Shown piece by piece: positions 8,378 through 17,683 of a stretch of 35,201 nt of DNA. Each line of letters opens with the position of its first letter. Within the stretch, counting starts at the first letter, position 1. Both the position numbers and the translations under genes were made by a program. Origin of the DNA: Kiritimatiellaeota bacterium B1221 (GTDB lineage: Bacteria > Verrucomicrobiota > Kiritimatiellia > SS1-B-03-39 > UBA6053); NCBI GenBank assembly GCA_029269125.1, contig JARHXX010000038.1, positions 1 through 35,201 of the forward strand, given 5' to 3'. The notes below the pieces were generated by a model. That model worked only from the letters and a program-made list of their open reading frames with translations, did no database searches and was not told the origin of the DNA.

Positions 8378-10794
8378 TTTCCAAAAATCTCCTTGGGTAA
8401 ATTCTTCGGCTGCCAATCCGGATGATCCAAGGTGCCGGTTAATTGCACCTCAATCAATTTACGAATCGGCCATAAAATTAATTTCAACGCATCCGAAAGG
8501 ATACCATCCTTTAACAGATGAATCTTCAGATCGGCTGAAATTTTTCGATCGGCAAAGCTGTATGACCCCGGTCCGGCAATAGAAAGCACATTTCCCTGTA
8601 GAAACAGCTCTTTGGACCATACTTTCCCTTTCCCAATTTCAAAATCCGCTGAAAAATCACTTTGGCTCGCGTATCCAAACCCACTGACAATCTTGCTCAA
8701 AATCTGACTTAAACCCAGCAACAGGGGCACGCGGAACAAGGACCCCTCCTTAATTTCCATCCGCCCCACTCCCGCAAGAGAATCAAACCGGGAGAGCGTT
8801 TCGCTGTCTTTCACCATCCCCATCAGATTCAATTCCAAGCTCAACCTCCCTTTGTAGGGGGTATCTTCGAGGTCCGTGGCTTTGGTAATCACTTTATAGA
8901 GATCCATTTCCTTCAGATGCATCGCCAAAACGAAACGCCCCTGCTCTCCAAAGGGCTCATCCACCCGTAGATTGGCATTGAGCCCGCCCCCTTCCAAAGA
9001 GGCCTTTATGTCCGGTAATTGCAAAACCTGCTCATCCAGATTTACAGTTCCGCTCAGGTTTTTAACACTCAACCAATTCCAAACCAAATCGTTAAAGGTG
9101 TACGAGCCCTGTAAATCATGAACCGCATCCGAGGTGAAATCCACATATCCTTTTGATTCCAGTTCCGAAGTGCCCTGAAATCGGAAAGACTGAACCCATT
9201 TTGCCGCCTGCGGTCCGATCAGCTGCAGTACATCCGGCAAATAAAAATTGCTTTTCACATCAAACGTGCAGCCCGTAAATCCGGGATCAAAGAGCAACTC
9301 CGCCTCCACCAGTTCTTTTCCCCGGCGGGCACGCGCACCGGTAATCGACAACTGCCGGTCTTCAAACACCACTTTACAACTCGCAGCATCAAAAGCCGTC
9401 CCCCTCCACAAAACATCTTTCCCTTCCGCTACCACTGAAAAGAACATCGGTGCTCCGGTTTCTTTGAGGTCGTAGCGGGCGCTAAACTGGGGCGCCGGTC
9501 CCAGAAACTCCCATTCCCTCAGATATTTTTCCGTCAAATCCCCCACCATCGAAACCGCATAGTCCGGATAAAATCCTCCATCAACCCGCACATGCCCCAT
9601 CCCCGTGTTGAAATTTAATTCAATTTCTCCAGCAATTGGCCCCTGCCCCTTTCCTTTCCCCAAAACCCCTTCGACTTCATAAATTTTCAAATAAGGATAA
9701 TCCAAATGGAGCTTCAGTGAAAGTTCAGGGAAAAAAGCATCCCGGTAAAAACCATTCCCTACCTGAAATTCCCCCATGATTTTATTTCCCGGTTGCGCAA
9801 AGGTATTCGGACCCATGGTCATTTTAAAATCACAACGGTCTTCCAAACGAAGTTGCAGCCAGTCCAACACATTTCCCAACGCAAAAGGTGAAATCGCCTC
9901 CAGGCCAACCCGGCGCAAGGTATTTTCCAAATCTACTTCAAAACCCTCTTGTTCAAAATCCACCCGCGCACTGCCACTGATGAACCTTTCCGCGTTTTCC
10001 TGAACCAGAAACGAATGAACCAGGAAGATACGGTTTTCGTATGTGGCCTCCGCCTCGATTTTTTCAAATGCGAACCCCCGGTGGCGTGACGCGCCCTGAT
10101 GATTTAACCTTAATTGGATGCGGGGTGTATTCGATGGCGTAGACGCTGAAGAAAATGCGGCTTCGATCCGGGGTGGTTCCTCAAACTGAAAATTTTCAAT
10201 AAACCCCATTATTTCGGCAATCACCCGGGCCACACGGGGCACCATCGGCGGACCGGGGTCCCCGGATGGAACCCCCAATTCAATTTCACCCGTCAACAAC
10301 ACATCTATATTCGGCAATGAGCCCTGGATGTCTTTAAAGTGCACCTTCCCTGGTTCGAACTCTAAACCGCCCTCAATCCCGTGAAGATGAACTTCTTTGT
10401 CTGTCTGTAAGTCATCCGCCCAGGTACCCAGATTTGTCTTCATTTCCCCTTCCTGAATATGAAGGTCAGCAAACCATTCCTGGGAACGGAGCCTTTTTAA
10501 AAAATGAGGATTCACCTGAAAACTTTCCGCCTGCACCAGCGGAGTGACCAGGTCCCTGGGACCATACAGTTTTAATTCAGAGAACAGAAACCCTTCCCCG
10601 GGCAGATAACGAAGCTCGGAAGCCTCCAGTAAAAAACCCTGGGGCATCTTCGGATTCACCCAGGGCATCACCCAGGCACCCGGAATCCCGACGACAATTC
10701 CCAACCCTCCAATAAGCAACAACAACAAGGGTAAACCAAGGCACCCCCGCAGAAATTTCCGGGCTGGTGTCCGTTTGACCGAGGATTTCTTCAC
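8374..10794 (-). CDS. Large AsmA-like membrane-anchored protein
   Basis: The product is 806 aa. A basic N-terminus precedes one membrane helix (residues ~17-42, LGLPLLLLLIGGLGIVVGI). A long periplasmic beta-rich region follows, with the repetitive strand pattern of the AsmA/TamB/YhdP superfamily. The C-terminal part (residues ~640-790) has the AsmA C-terminal signature: GVGRMEIKEGSLFRVPLLLG, then SDFSADFEIGKGKV and a final TGTLDHPDWQP. Members of this superfamily are proposed bridges that move phospholipid between membranes, but this protein's role is an inference. It lies between the DUF4340 gene (19-bp gap) and prmA (4-bp overlap). Confidence 0.8.
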   Translation of the reverse strand: MKKSSVKRTPARKFLRGCLGLPLLLLLIGGLGIVVGIPGAWVMPWVNPKMPQGFLLEASELRYLPGEGFLFSELKLYGPRDLVTPLVQAESFQVNPHFLKRLRSQEWFADLHIQEGEMKTNLGTWADDLQTDKEVHLHGIEGGLEFEPGKVHFKDIQGSLPNIDVLLTGEIELGVPSGDPGPPMVPRVARVIAEIMGFIENFQFEEPPRIEAAFSSASTPSNTPRIQLRLNHQGASRHRGFAFEKIEAEATYENRIFLVHSFLVQENAERFISGSARVDFEQEGFEVDLENTLRRVGLEAISPFALGNVLDWLQLRLEDRCDFKMTMGPNTFAQPGNKIMGEFQVGNGFYRDAFFPELSLKLHLDYPYLKIYEVEGVLGKGKGQGPIAGEIELNFNTGMGHVRVDGGFYPDYAVSMVGDLTEKYLREWEFLGPAPQFSARYDLKETGAPMFFSVVAEGKDVLWRGTAFDAASCKVVFEDRQLSITGARARRGKELVEAELLFDPGFTGCTFDVKSNFYLPDVLQLIGPQAAKWVQSFRFQGTSELESKGYVDFTSDAVHDLQGSYTFNDLVWNWLSVKNLSGTVNLDEQVLQLPDIKASLEGGGLNANLRVDEPFGEQGRFVLAMHLKEMDLYKVITKATDLEDTPYKGRLSLELNLMGMVKDSETLSRFDSLAGVGRMEIKEGSLFRVPLLLGLSQILSKIVSGFGYASQSDFSADFEIGKGKVWSKELFLQGNVLSIAGPGSYSFADRKISADLKIHLLKDGILSDALKLILWPIRKLIEVQLTGTLDHPDWQPKNLPKEIFGK

Positions 10795-10813
10795 TTTTTT
10801 CAGAAAGTGCCTC

Positions 10814-12565
10814 CTATTCCTCCGTTCCCAACGGCTCCAAAATCAAATCCAAATCCACAGCCGACAGACGGAAAACCAGATTTTGGCCCTGAACAAGCCC
10901 ATACGCCCCCTCCTCCGTCTGACTCACCAGAAGCGTTCGGTTACCCGCCTGTTCCCCTGCCAAACCAACAGACAAACGAATACTCGGCTGATCCAAGCCG
11001 GTTTCACTTAAATCCGTGGGATCCAGCGCCACCAGGTTCTGGGCATTCAATTTCGAAAAACGGTTCAGGATCGCGGTCACATGGGCCTGATGGACCTTCC
11101 AGCCTTCCCCTTGCGCCGTCCATACTTCGTCAGGCCCGCCCCGGGTCACCGCCATCACCTTCCCCCCTTGGGTCAAACTCAACCGCACCGCCTGTTCCGA
11201 ATCAAATTCCAAAACGTCACGGGAAAGGTACGGCAACACATCCACCGGGGCATATTTCACTAAATCCGGCACGACCACCAATTTTCCGGACTCCCCATGT
11301 TTGCGCAGCCAGACCCGTCCGGGAGCGACATCTCCATCCAGCACATCAAAACGAACCGTTTGGTTTTCAGCACCTGTCCCCGAAGTAAACGCCACCGTCA
11401 TCAGGACCTCTCCCACCACCTCATCATCCACGAATTGTTCAACCCTCGCATTCAGCCAGGTTTGAATCATGTTTTGTACCCGTTTGGATGATGCCTTCAA
11501 TTGTACCGGATCCAATACCTGCCAATTTTCACCCGTTTTCTGCAACCGTAAACTTTGCCCGTCCTGTTCAATCAAAATTTCATTTACCCGTGGCAAATCG
11601 ACCGCAAACAACCTCCGGTCCCTAAATAAATCAACTGGAGAACTCGCAATCCCCCGCATACCTTTCGACACGGTGACCAGGCCTTCCTGACCCGCAATCC
11701 GCACCAGCAAGAGATCCGGATTCAGGGGAATGTCTCCGCCAACCGAAACTTCCACCGGCACTTTAGAATTCGCAGACCACAAGCGAATCACCTGCTCTCC
11801 CCCTGCGAGCTCAAAGTTGGCTAAATCTTCACTGCTGGGATCATTCACGATGCCTTCAATACGCGCTTGAAGCAATTTTTGAATGAGGTTCAAAACCTTC
11901 TCCTGATCCGCCAAAGCGTTCATGGGCGCTTTCACCATCCAAATTCCATTACGTTTTTCCAGACGGGTGGTTTGGTCGCCATTGATCAGATCGATTGCCT
12001 GTACTTCCTCTTCATGCAGCGGAAACAATGTTTTGTCCCGAAAGGCCAAAAGATCCTTTGGCAACACCTCCAATAAATCCGTAGAGACCAACATCACATT
12101 TTGGGTGGAGTCCTCTTTCACATACAATGAGTTCCCCAGAGGATTTTTGTCCCCCACCTCATACATCCGGGTTTGTCCGGCCGTTTTCAGCATCAGTTTA
12201 ATGCGCGGAACCGACAATCCATATTCCGCCAGCGTTTGTCCCTTGGCACGAATATCCGCCGGGGTAATCAGCTCCCCTTTGTCCAGAGTTTTAATCCGGG
12301 CCAACAGTTGCTGCACCACCGGCAGCGCCGCCCGGGCGCCTTTGGGATGCAACAACTCCCATCCCTGATCAGACTTGGCCAATTCCACTTCGTAGTCAGG
12401 TGTGCGAAGTCCAATGCCATTAATCTGCTCTACCGGCAAATTGAACGCCTGAAGTTCCAAAGCCTTTTTGTCAGCCGTAGACATCTGGTGAATTTCGTAA
12501 AACCAAATATAAGCCCCCATACCGAGAACCACCAGGAACAACAAAATCGTTTTCGAAGCCTTCAT
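10814..12565 (-). CDS. DUF4340-domain membrane-anchored protein
   Basis: The product is 583 aa. It has one N-terminal helix (residues ~5-22, KTILLFLVVLGMGAYIWFYE) and then a long periplasmic region with internally repeated units, each shaped like 'Trp-x-Val plus an alpha-beta module' (GIGLRTPDYEVELAKSDQGW, AIDLINGDQTTRLEKRNGIW, EILIEQDGQSLRLQKTGENW, VRLSLTQGGKVMAVTRGGPD). This is the DUF4340 pattern, which commonly sits next to GldG-like genes. The start at 12565 lies one base after the GldG-like stop codon. An upstream in-frame start at 12595 would overlap that gene. Its function is unknown beyond partnership with this ABC system. Confidence 0.85.
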   Translation of the reverse strand: MKASKTILLFLVVLGMGAYIWFYEIHQMSTADKKALELQAFNLPVEQINGIGLRTPDYEVELAKSDQGWELLHPKGARAALPVVQQLLARIKTLDKGELITPADIRAKGQTLAEYGLSVPRIKLMLKTAGQTRMYEVGDKNPLGNSLYVKEDSTQNVMLVSTDLLEVLPKDLLAFRDKTLFPLHEEEVQAIDLINGDQTTRLEKRNGIWMVKAPMNALADQEKVLNLIQKLLQARIEGIVNDPSSEDLANFELAGGEQVIRLWSANSKVPVEVSVGGDIPLNPDLLLVRIAGQEGLVTVSKGMRGIASSPVDLFRDRRLFAVDLPRVNEILIEQDGQSLRLQKTGENWQVLDPVQLKASSKRVQNMIQTWLNARVEQFVDDEVVGEVLMTVAFTSGTGAENQTVRFDVLDGDVAPGRVWLRKHGESGKLVVVPDLVKYAPVDVLPYLSRDVLEFDSEQAVRLSLTQGGKVMAVTRGGPDEVWTAQGEGWKVHQAHVTAILNRFSKLNAQNLVALDPTDLSETGLDQPSIRLSVGLAGEQAGNRTLLVSQTEEGAYGLVQGQNLVFRLSAVDLDLILEPLGTEE

Positions 12566-12566
12566 A

Positions 12567-14054
12567 CTACTTTCTTCTCCGCACAAACACCACAATCCCT
12601 AATGCCATCACCAATCCCGGTAAAATCACCGCCACCATCAACAGCAAACGGTACAACTCACTATTGTCTACCTGCAGACGAATTTGAGTCACATCTTTGG
12701 GCGCGATTTCCAAGAGCTCCTCCTGATACAACAGCCAGTTGACCGCATTCTGCATTAGCAGCATACCGCCCCCGTTGTTTAATAAATTTCCGGCAAACAT
12801 GGAGTCTCCAAATACCACCAGACGTTTCCCCGCATCCACATCCTCCCCTTCACCCGCCAGTTTCCACTCCACTGCCGCCGCCAACGGAACAGGACCGGGC
12901 ATGTCAGCGCCTTCATCATATTTGTAAGGACGTCGATTCAGTCGCGTCTCCGCCCAACTCTGTTTGGAACTCGTCAACAACGGAATATACTGGGGACGGT
13001 CCGCAGAAGATTCTTCATTCTGCACTGCGGGCCCCACCAAACGCGGACGGATAAAAGTGGTGCGGATTTTCTGCATCGAATCCGTAATCGCATGATTGCT
13101 GTAGGTGCTGACATACACTTCCTCACCCGATGTGGTGCGGGCAGGATCAATCACCACGTCGTTCACCAATTGAATTCCAAATTCTTTGAGGAATGGCAGA
13201 AGACCCGCATCTTCCCCCACATCCACCGCCACCAACAAACGGCCTTTGTTGTTCATATATTCCCGCAACATATCCAATTCCGGTTGCGAAATTCGGGTGC
13301 GCGGGCCGGCGATCACAATCAAATCGGTGTCTTCGGGCACCCCCCGCGAATCTTCAAGATTGAGAGTGCGCACCTCTATATTATCCGCCTCCAGTCTTTC
13401 GCGGACAGAAGAATATGCCTGCGACACCTGCTCAAAGTTATCAATTTCTTTTTCCCCGTGTCCACTCAGGAAATACACCACCGGACGATGGGTCCGGGTC
13501 AACTCCATCAATCCGCTGGAAAGCACCGCTTCTCCCCGAAATCCAATCACCCGCGGCTCCTGCCCCAGCTCCCGGGTTTCATCGGATTCCATCACCAACA
13601 TTTTGTCCATGGACAACACCACCTTCCGGTCACGGAAAGCCAATAAAACCTGGTCCGGTTCGGAAACTTCAAATCGGCTGCGCAACTCTTCGGTCTGGGC
13701 AATATCCCGATCGGGGTCCACCGTGGTGACCGTAATAAGCTTGTTGAGTCGCTGTAACTCCCGGGCCAAATCCTCAAGTTGGGAAGCGCCGGTAAAACTT
13801 TGGCTCAACAGCAAAATCATTTCCACCGGTTCTTCGATCGCACCGACAACGGCCAGCGTTTTATCAGAAAGCACAGTTGATTGCTGATCACTCCAGTCTT
13901 CAAACAAATAGTTCCGCATGCCGATAAAATTGACCATCGCCCACAACGCGATCAACAACAGGACATTCACAGTCAAATGAACCCCGGAGGCCCCTTTGCG
14001 GAAACGCGTTCCCCAAACCATTTTACGGGCAGTATGTTGAGATTCCCTGTTCAT
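12567..14054 (-). CDS. GldG-like ABC transporter auxiliary protein
   Basis: The product is 495 aa. The N-terminal membrane helix (VNVLLLIALWAMVNFIGM) is followed by a periplasmic domain of the ABC-transporter-auxiliary family (PF09822-like). Its hallmarks include YFLSGHGEKEIDNF, DTDLIVIAGPRTRISQPE, and a long region ending at a C-terminal helix (LLLMVAVILPGLVMALGIVVF) with a basic tail. The start at 14054 makes an ATGA overlap with the permease gene and has GGAGG eight bases upstream. The alternative GTG at 14063 would lie inside that ribosome-binding site. In Flavobacteria GldG works with GldA and GldF in gliding. Homologues in non-gliding phyla have no assigned substrate. Confidence 0.88.
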   Translation of the reverse strand: MNRESQHTARKMVWGTRFRKGASGVHLTVNVLLLIALWAMVNFIGMRNYLFEDWSDQQSTVLSDKTLAVVGAIEEPVEMILLLSQSFTGASQLEDLARELQRLNKLITVTTVDPDRDIAQTEELRSRFEVSEPDQVLLAFRDRKVVLSMDKMLVMESDETRELGQEPRVIGFRGEAVLSSGLMELTRTHRPVVYFLSGHGEKEIDNFEQVSQAYSSVRERLEADNIEVRTLNLEDSRGVPEDTDLIVIAGPRTRISQPELDMLREYMNNKGRLLVAVDVGEDAGLLPFLKEFGIQLVNDVVIDPARTTSGEEVYVSTYSNHAITDSMQKIRTTFIRPRLVGPAVQNEESSADRPQYIPLLTSSKQSWAETRLNRRPYKYDEGADMPGPVPLAAAVEWKLAGEGEDVDAGKRLVVFGDSMFAGNLLNNGGGMLLMQNAVNWLLYQEELLEIAPKDVTQIRLQVDNSELYRLLLMVAVILPGLVMALGIVVFVRRRK

Positions 14055-14800
14055 GCGCGCCACCTCCGTGATTCAAGCCCCCGGGTGGTTATCATTAACA
14101 TCAGCAGGGTACTCGACAGATACAAAACCACCGAACGGGTATCAATGACTCCCCGGGCATAATCCATCATATGCAACACCGGAGATAAAGGTTGTGTGAA
14201 TTCCCGCAGCTGCGGAACCGGACTCACCGCCGGCAAAAATCCTCCCAAAAACAACAAAGTCACCACCGCAAAAGTCGACATTGAAGCCACAATTAAATTC
14301 CGGGTAAGCGATGAACAAAAAATCCCGATGGACAAATAAAATCCTCCCACCAGGAACACCCCCACATAGGCGGCGGCCAATGCGCCAAAATCAATCGGAA
14401 GCGGCTGCTCCGAAACTCTTTGCAGTAACGGGTAAAAAGCCAGGGTGGGCAACCACATCACCACATATACCGTAAAAATTCCGAGAAACTTGCTGAAAAC
14501 CACTTCAATATCCCGCACCGGGGCCGTGAGCAACATCTCCAAAGTGCCGGAGCGGTTCTCCTCGGCAAAAGAGCGCATACTCAACACCGGAACCACCATC
14601 AATACCGCCAGCCAGGCGACTCCGCCATACAATCCGCGAAGCAATTCATAAAAAGTGGCACCGGTCCGTAAACGCACACTCGCCAAAAACCAAAAGCCCA
14701 TTCCCATCACCACCAGAAAAAGCGTTGCCAGAATGTAAGCCACGGGTGACACAAAGTAGGAAGCCACTTCCCTTTTCCATAAAGTAAAAAACCGCTTCAT
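14051..14800 (-). CDS. ABC-2 type permease (GldF-like)
   Basis: The product is 249 aa with six predicted membrane segments: VAYILATLFLVVMGMGFWFL, LYGGVAWLAVLMVVPVLSM, FLGIFTVYVVMWLPTLAFY, LAAAYVGVFLVGGFYLSIGI, ASMSTFAVVTLLFLGGFL and a C-terminal one. It also has the conserved RSFAEENRSGTLEMLLTAPV loop of ABC-2 permeases. The start at 14800 has a good GGAGGAGA upstream and an ATGA overlap with the ATPase gene. It should form the membrane channel for the ATPase encoded just before it. The transported substrate is unknown. Confidence 0.92.
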   Translation of the reverse strand: MKRFFTLWKREVASYFVSPVAYILATLFLVVMGMGFWFLASVRLRTGATFYELLRGLYGGVAWLAVLMVVPVLSMRSFAEENRSGTLEMLLTAPVRDIEVVFSKFLGIFTVYVVMWLPTLAFYPLLQRVSEQPLPIDFGALAAAYVGVFLVGGFYLSIGIFCSSLTRNLIVASMSTFAVVTLLFLGGFLPAVSPVPQLREFTQPLSPVLHMMDYARGVIDTRSVVLYLSSTLLMLMITTRGLESRRWRA

Positions 14801-15738
14801 ACCTCTTCTCCTCCGCCCGTCATTTTCACGAAAGTCTCCTCCAAACTGTGGCGTCGTGCATGCAGTTCCCGCAGATCCCAATCCGCCTCTTTGATACAGG
14901 CAAATACCCGTTCCCGATGATCCTCATCATTTGCAAATAACAATTCCGCATGGGCCCACGCCCCGTCCTGCTTCACCTGGATTCTTTTCAGATCCGCTAA
15001 TGAACGCAGGGTTTTGTCCACTTCGGGAGCGGACGCTTTGACTTCCAACGTCAATTCCGCACCCGGAGACCAGCGATGGCCCAATTCCTCCAAACTCGCG
15101 GATTCCAAAATTTTGCCCTGATTCATCACCACCACCCGATTACAGGTCGCTTCAATTTCACTCAAAATATGAGAGGAAATCAGCAGGGTGTGGGCCGAGG
15201 AAAGATCGCGGATCAACTTTCGTACCTGCACAATCTGATTCGGATCCAACCCAATGGTCGGTTCATCTAAAATCAATAAATCTGGATTGTGTACCAGCGC
15301 ATCCGCAATGCCCACCCGTTGACGAAACCCTTTCGACAGTTGCCCGACCAAACGCTTTTGCACATCCAACAACCCGCATTGCTCCATCGCCCGTTCCACC
15401 CCTGTCCGTCGATGACGCCGGGAAAGTCCTTTTAAATCAGCCCGATAACGCAAATACTCCCCCACCCGCATTTCTGTATACAACGGACAGGTTTCCGGCA
15501 AATACCCCAAGCACTGACGCACCTCCAGATTTTTACGGGTCACATCCATCCCCTTCACTTTCACCTGCCCCCCGCTCGGAGAAAGATATCCCGCCAAAAT
15601 ACGCATCGTGGTACTCTTGCCCGCACCATTCGGTCCCAAGAACCCCACAATCTCTCCCGGTTCAATCGAGAAAGAAACGTCATCAACCGCAGTAACGCCC
15701 CCCGGATAATTCTTGGTTAAATGTTGTACGTCTATCAT
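14797..15738 (-). CDS. ABC transporter ATP-binding protein (GldA-like)
   Basis: The product is 313 aa and is the first gene of the six-gene operon. The motifs are complete: Walker A GPNGAGKST (~residues 35-43), signature LSKGFRQRVGIADAL, Walker B LLILDEPTIGLDP and the switch His in LLISSHIL. A ~90-residue C-terminal extension after residue 220 is typical of this subfamily. It powers the adjoining permease. Between its start and the Nfu gene lie 85 bp with a small direct repeat (AAATTTCGGA twice around 15744-15772) and no clear promoter, so the operon may start here or include the Nfu gene. Confidence 0.93.
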   Translation of the reverse strand: MIDVQHLTKNYPGGVTAVDDVSFSIEPGEIVGFLGPNGAGKSTTMRILAGYLSPSGGQVKVKGMDVTRKNLEVRQCLGYLPETCPLYTEMRVGEYLRYRADLKGLSRRHRRTGVERAMEQCGLLDVQKRLVGQLSKGFRQRVGIADALVHNPDLLILDEPTIGLDPNQIVQVRKLIRDLSSAHTLLISSHILSEIEATCNRVVVMNQGKILESASLEELGHRWSPGAELTLEVKASAPEVDKTLRSLADLKRIQVKQDGAWAHAELLFANDEDHRERVFACIKEADWDLRELHARRHSLEETFVKMTGGGEEV

Positions 15739-15823
15739 ATAAAATTTCGGATTTCAGATTTAAAATTTCGGAGCCACATTGATGTGATCCCCAGGGAGCC
15801 CATTCACCATCAGGCAATCGCCA

Positions 15824-16432
15824 TCACTGATAATACGGATTATCACCCGCTTCATGATCCGTGGCATCAATCACGTTCCGCACACTGGGAACCGCATCTT
15901 TAATTGCACGCTCAATCCCAAATTTCATGGTGGCCCGGCTGCTGGCGCATCCCTGACAGCCTCCCCCCATTTCCACGAAAACATCCTGACCTTCAATACG
16001 GGTCAATTTCACCCAGCCCCCGTGGGAAGCCAGGGCGGGATTAATATTTTCAGCTAAAATCTTTTCAATGATTTCAGTTACATTTGCGTCTAAAGGCGCA
16101 TTTTTCAACGTTTCCCGTTTCGATTCATCCAAAACCCGCTCCCCACCGGAAATTTGTGCCTTCAAAATCGGAATTAATTTTGCCGCCACTTTGGGCCAGG
16201 GTTCCGGAGAGTTTTTGGTGATCGTAAACGTGTCTTTGAGAATTTTCACATCCACAATCCCTTCCACCGCAAAAATGGCCGCAATCAAAGCAGACCCCGG
16301 CGCATCCTCGGGACTTTTAAACTGGAAAGTCCAATCATCAGGAAAAACCTCCTGTGAAACAATAAAACGGCAACTATTGGGATCAGGCGTAAATTCGCCC
16401 CGAATACGTATTTCTGGTGTCGTGTCAGTCAT
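15824..16432 (-). CDS. Nfu-type Fe-S cluster carrier protein
   Basis: The product is 202 aa. The N-terminal Nfu_N domain (residues ~18-90, SCRFIVSQEVFPDDWTFQF to the PWPKVAAKLIP segment) is followed by a NifU-like C-terminal domain (~120-195) with the cluster-binding CxxC in MGGGCQGCASS. Such proteins hold and hand over 4Fe-4S clusters to targets such as aconitase and lipoyl synthase, both of which are encoded a few kilobases away here (lipA and acnB). The direct link is an inference from the family. The ribosome-binding site is weak. Confidence 0.9.
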   Translation of the reverse strand: MTDTTPEIRIRGEFTPDPNSCRFIVSQEVFPDDWTFQFKSPEDAPGSALIAAIFAVEGIVDVKILKDTFTITKNSPEPWPKVAAKLIPILKAQISGGERVLDESKRETLKNAPLDANVTEIIEKILAENINPALASHGGWVKLTRIEGQDVFVEMGGGCQGCASSRATMKFGIERAIKDAVPSVRNVIDATDHEAGDNPYYQ

Positions 16433-16544
16433 GTGTCGATCTTAGTACAGCTTTAGCTTTGTTCAACGGAATTCGTCAACAGAGATCTCAATCTGGCGGC
16501 TTAATTCATTTCGAACCCTCAGAATCCGGATGAAATTACCGATG

Positions 16545-16575
16545 GTCCCCCCATAAGCGCCTCCCTTAGGGGGAC
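16545..16575. other. Strong hairpin overlapping the 3' end of the carbohydrate-binding gene
   Basis: The arms GTCCCCC and GGGGGAC, extended by TAAG/CTTA with one bulged base, give an ~11-bp stem around a 7-base loop. There is no T-tract on either strand, so I do not call it an intrinsic terminator. It could act as an mRNA 3'-end stabiliser for the minus-strand gene. Confidence 0.5.
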
Positions 16576-17033
16576 TGGATGGTTTTGATGAGGCGAATTT
16601 TCCTGAATTCAACAACATTATCAATCGGTCCCACCACAAACACCAGACGTGCACGGGCTTCACTTTGGGCCACCACCCACTCATGTCTGAACGATCTCCA
16701 CTGGCAATCCGCAAGCGCTTCTCCAAAATGATGTGCATCTGCGATGAGCGCAGCATACGGTGAGTCAAGCTGCCCCAGCCAAACACTAAACCTGTAAGCG
16801 ACCATCGCTTTCGTCTCAAAAGACACCGTGTAAATATCCCCTTCCTCAACCTGAAAGGGCCCATACCGCAATTCACTGTGCCAATTGGCGCCCTTGGCAT
16901 TCCCGATCATGAGTTTAATTTCGTTGTCTTTTATTTTTGCTTGGGTTGACCCCCCACAATGCTCTGCAACCGACCATGCACCTGTAATGTTTTCAATCTC
17001 CAGATAATCCACTTTGCTATTTTTTTCATTCAT
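16566..17033 (-). CDS. Stand-alone CBM4/9-like carbohydrate-binding domain protein
   Basis: The product is 155 aa. The sequence follows the CBM_4_9 jelly-roll pattern: ITGAWSVAEHCGGSTQAKI, then NWHSELRYGPFQVEEGDIYT with VSFETKA, RFSVWLGQLDSPY, a WRSFRHEWVV strand, RARLVFVVGPIDNVVEFRKIRL. Normally this domain is attached to a glycoside hydrolase or a larger secreted protein, but here nothing else is attached and there is no signal peptide. It may be a remnant of a larger gene or a moved domain. The start is uncertain: 17033 has GAGG upstream, while 17057 also fits. It borders the repeat cluster and cassette region. Confidence 0.6.
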   Translation of the reverse strand: MNEKNSKVDYLEIENITGAWSVAEHCGGSTQAKIKDNEIKLMIGNAKGANWHSELRYGPFQVEEGDIYTVSFETKAMVAYRFSVWLGQLDSPYAALIADAHHFGEALADCQWRSFRHEWVVAQSEARARLVFVVGPIDNVVEFRKIRLIKTIQSP

Positions 17034-17264
17034 AATATTGCGACCCTCGATATTCACGGCTCATCTGCACGCACTCCATCCAGTACAAACTTAAGCTCTC
17101 ACGGTTTGAATGCGATTTAAATCCCCACCAGTGAATCACCAGAAATTCCGAGCGTTCGTTCTGAATCCCCATCGAAGAAAAGTCTGTAAATCTGAATTTC
17201 CAAAAGTCACCACGAAGGTGCAGGAGCAGAGACGGCTTCAAAATACAGCCCGCTCCCCCCCCTG

Positions 17265-17321
17265 CCAACCCTGAAGACGTTGCATCTGCCCATCGGTATG
17301 GCCACAGCAAAGCCCCGAAGG
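17265..17321 (+). repeat. Partial copy of a REP-like element
   Basis: These 57 bp match 17741-17797 with four mismatches. They contain the small stem-loop related to CAACGCTGAAGGCGTTG and the tail CAGCAAAGCCCCGAAGG. The rest of the element (the part around GGCCGAGGTACGAGG) is missing here. The region 17034-17835 has no credible gene; open frames there are chance frames in the repeats. Confidence 0.8.
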
Positions 17322-17492
17322 TGGCGACACCCCCACGGCATGGACCATCAGACATGGATGTACAACTCCGCCGAAAAACCCATACCCACCCTCCCCCAAC
17401 ATACCCACGACGTTAGGGGTGCCAGATGCGAGGCCGAACCCTCTAACCCCTTGTCTGACACCTCGTATGACACCTTGTTCGCGGGAATGACG

Positions 17493-17569
17493 CAACGCCT
17501 TCAGCGTTGAATCAGAGGGTGGACGCATGTCCCGGGGTAGACCTCGTACCTCGGCCACCCCCGGGCTGA
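17493..17569 (-). repeat. Inverted copy of the REP-like element
   Basis: The 39 bp at 17531-17569 are the reverse complement of 17684-17722 with three mismatches. At 17493-17509 the stem-loop CAACGCCTTCAGCGTTG matches the CAACGCTGAAGGCGTTG of the plus copy. Order and spacing of the two blocks are the same in both copies, so this is a second copy in the opposite direction. Confidence 0.85.
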
Positions 17570-17683
17570 CAGCATGTACACCGGTGGCGCACCCTGTGAT
17601 CTGTGGGTAAAAAATGCCGAAAGACATACGCCCTCTGGACAAAATATTTCAAACCCCATGCTACACCAAAGGTGTTACATATT

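Noticed and set aside
12595..12595. GldG/DUF4340 and other genes with longer upstream in-frame starts
   Set aside because: For the DUF4340, GldG-like, permease, PrmA and TonB genes the downstream ATG forms a tight junction with the preceding stop (overlap or 1-nt gap), most with a proper ribosome-binding site; the longer starts would overlap the neighbour's coding sequence.
16463..16900. 145-aa frame opposite in phase to the carbohydrate-binding gene
   Set aside because: It overlaps that gene almost completely on the same strand in another frame and has no family pattern.
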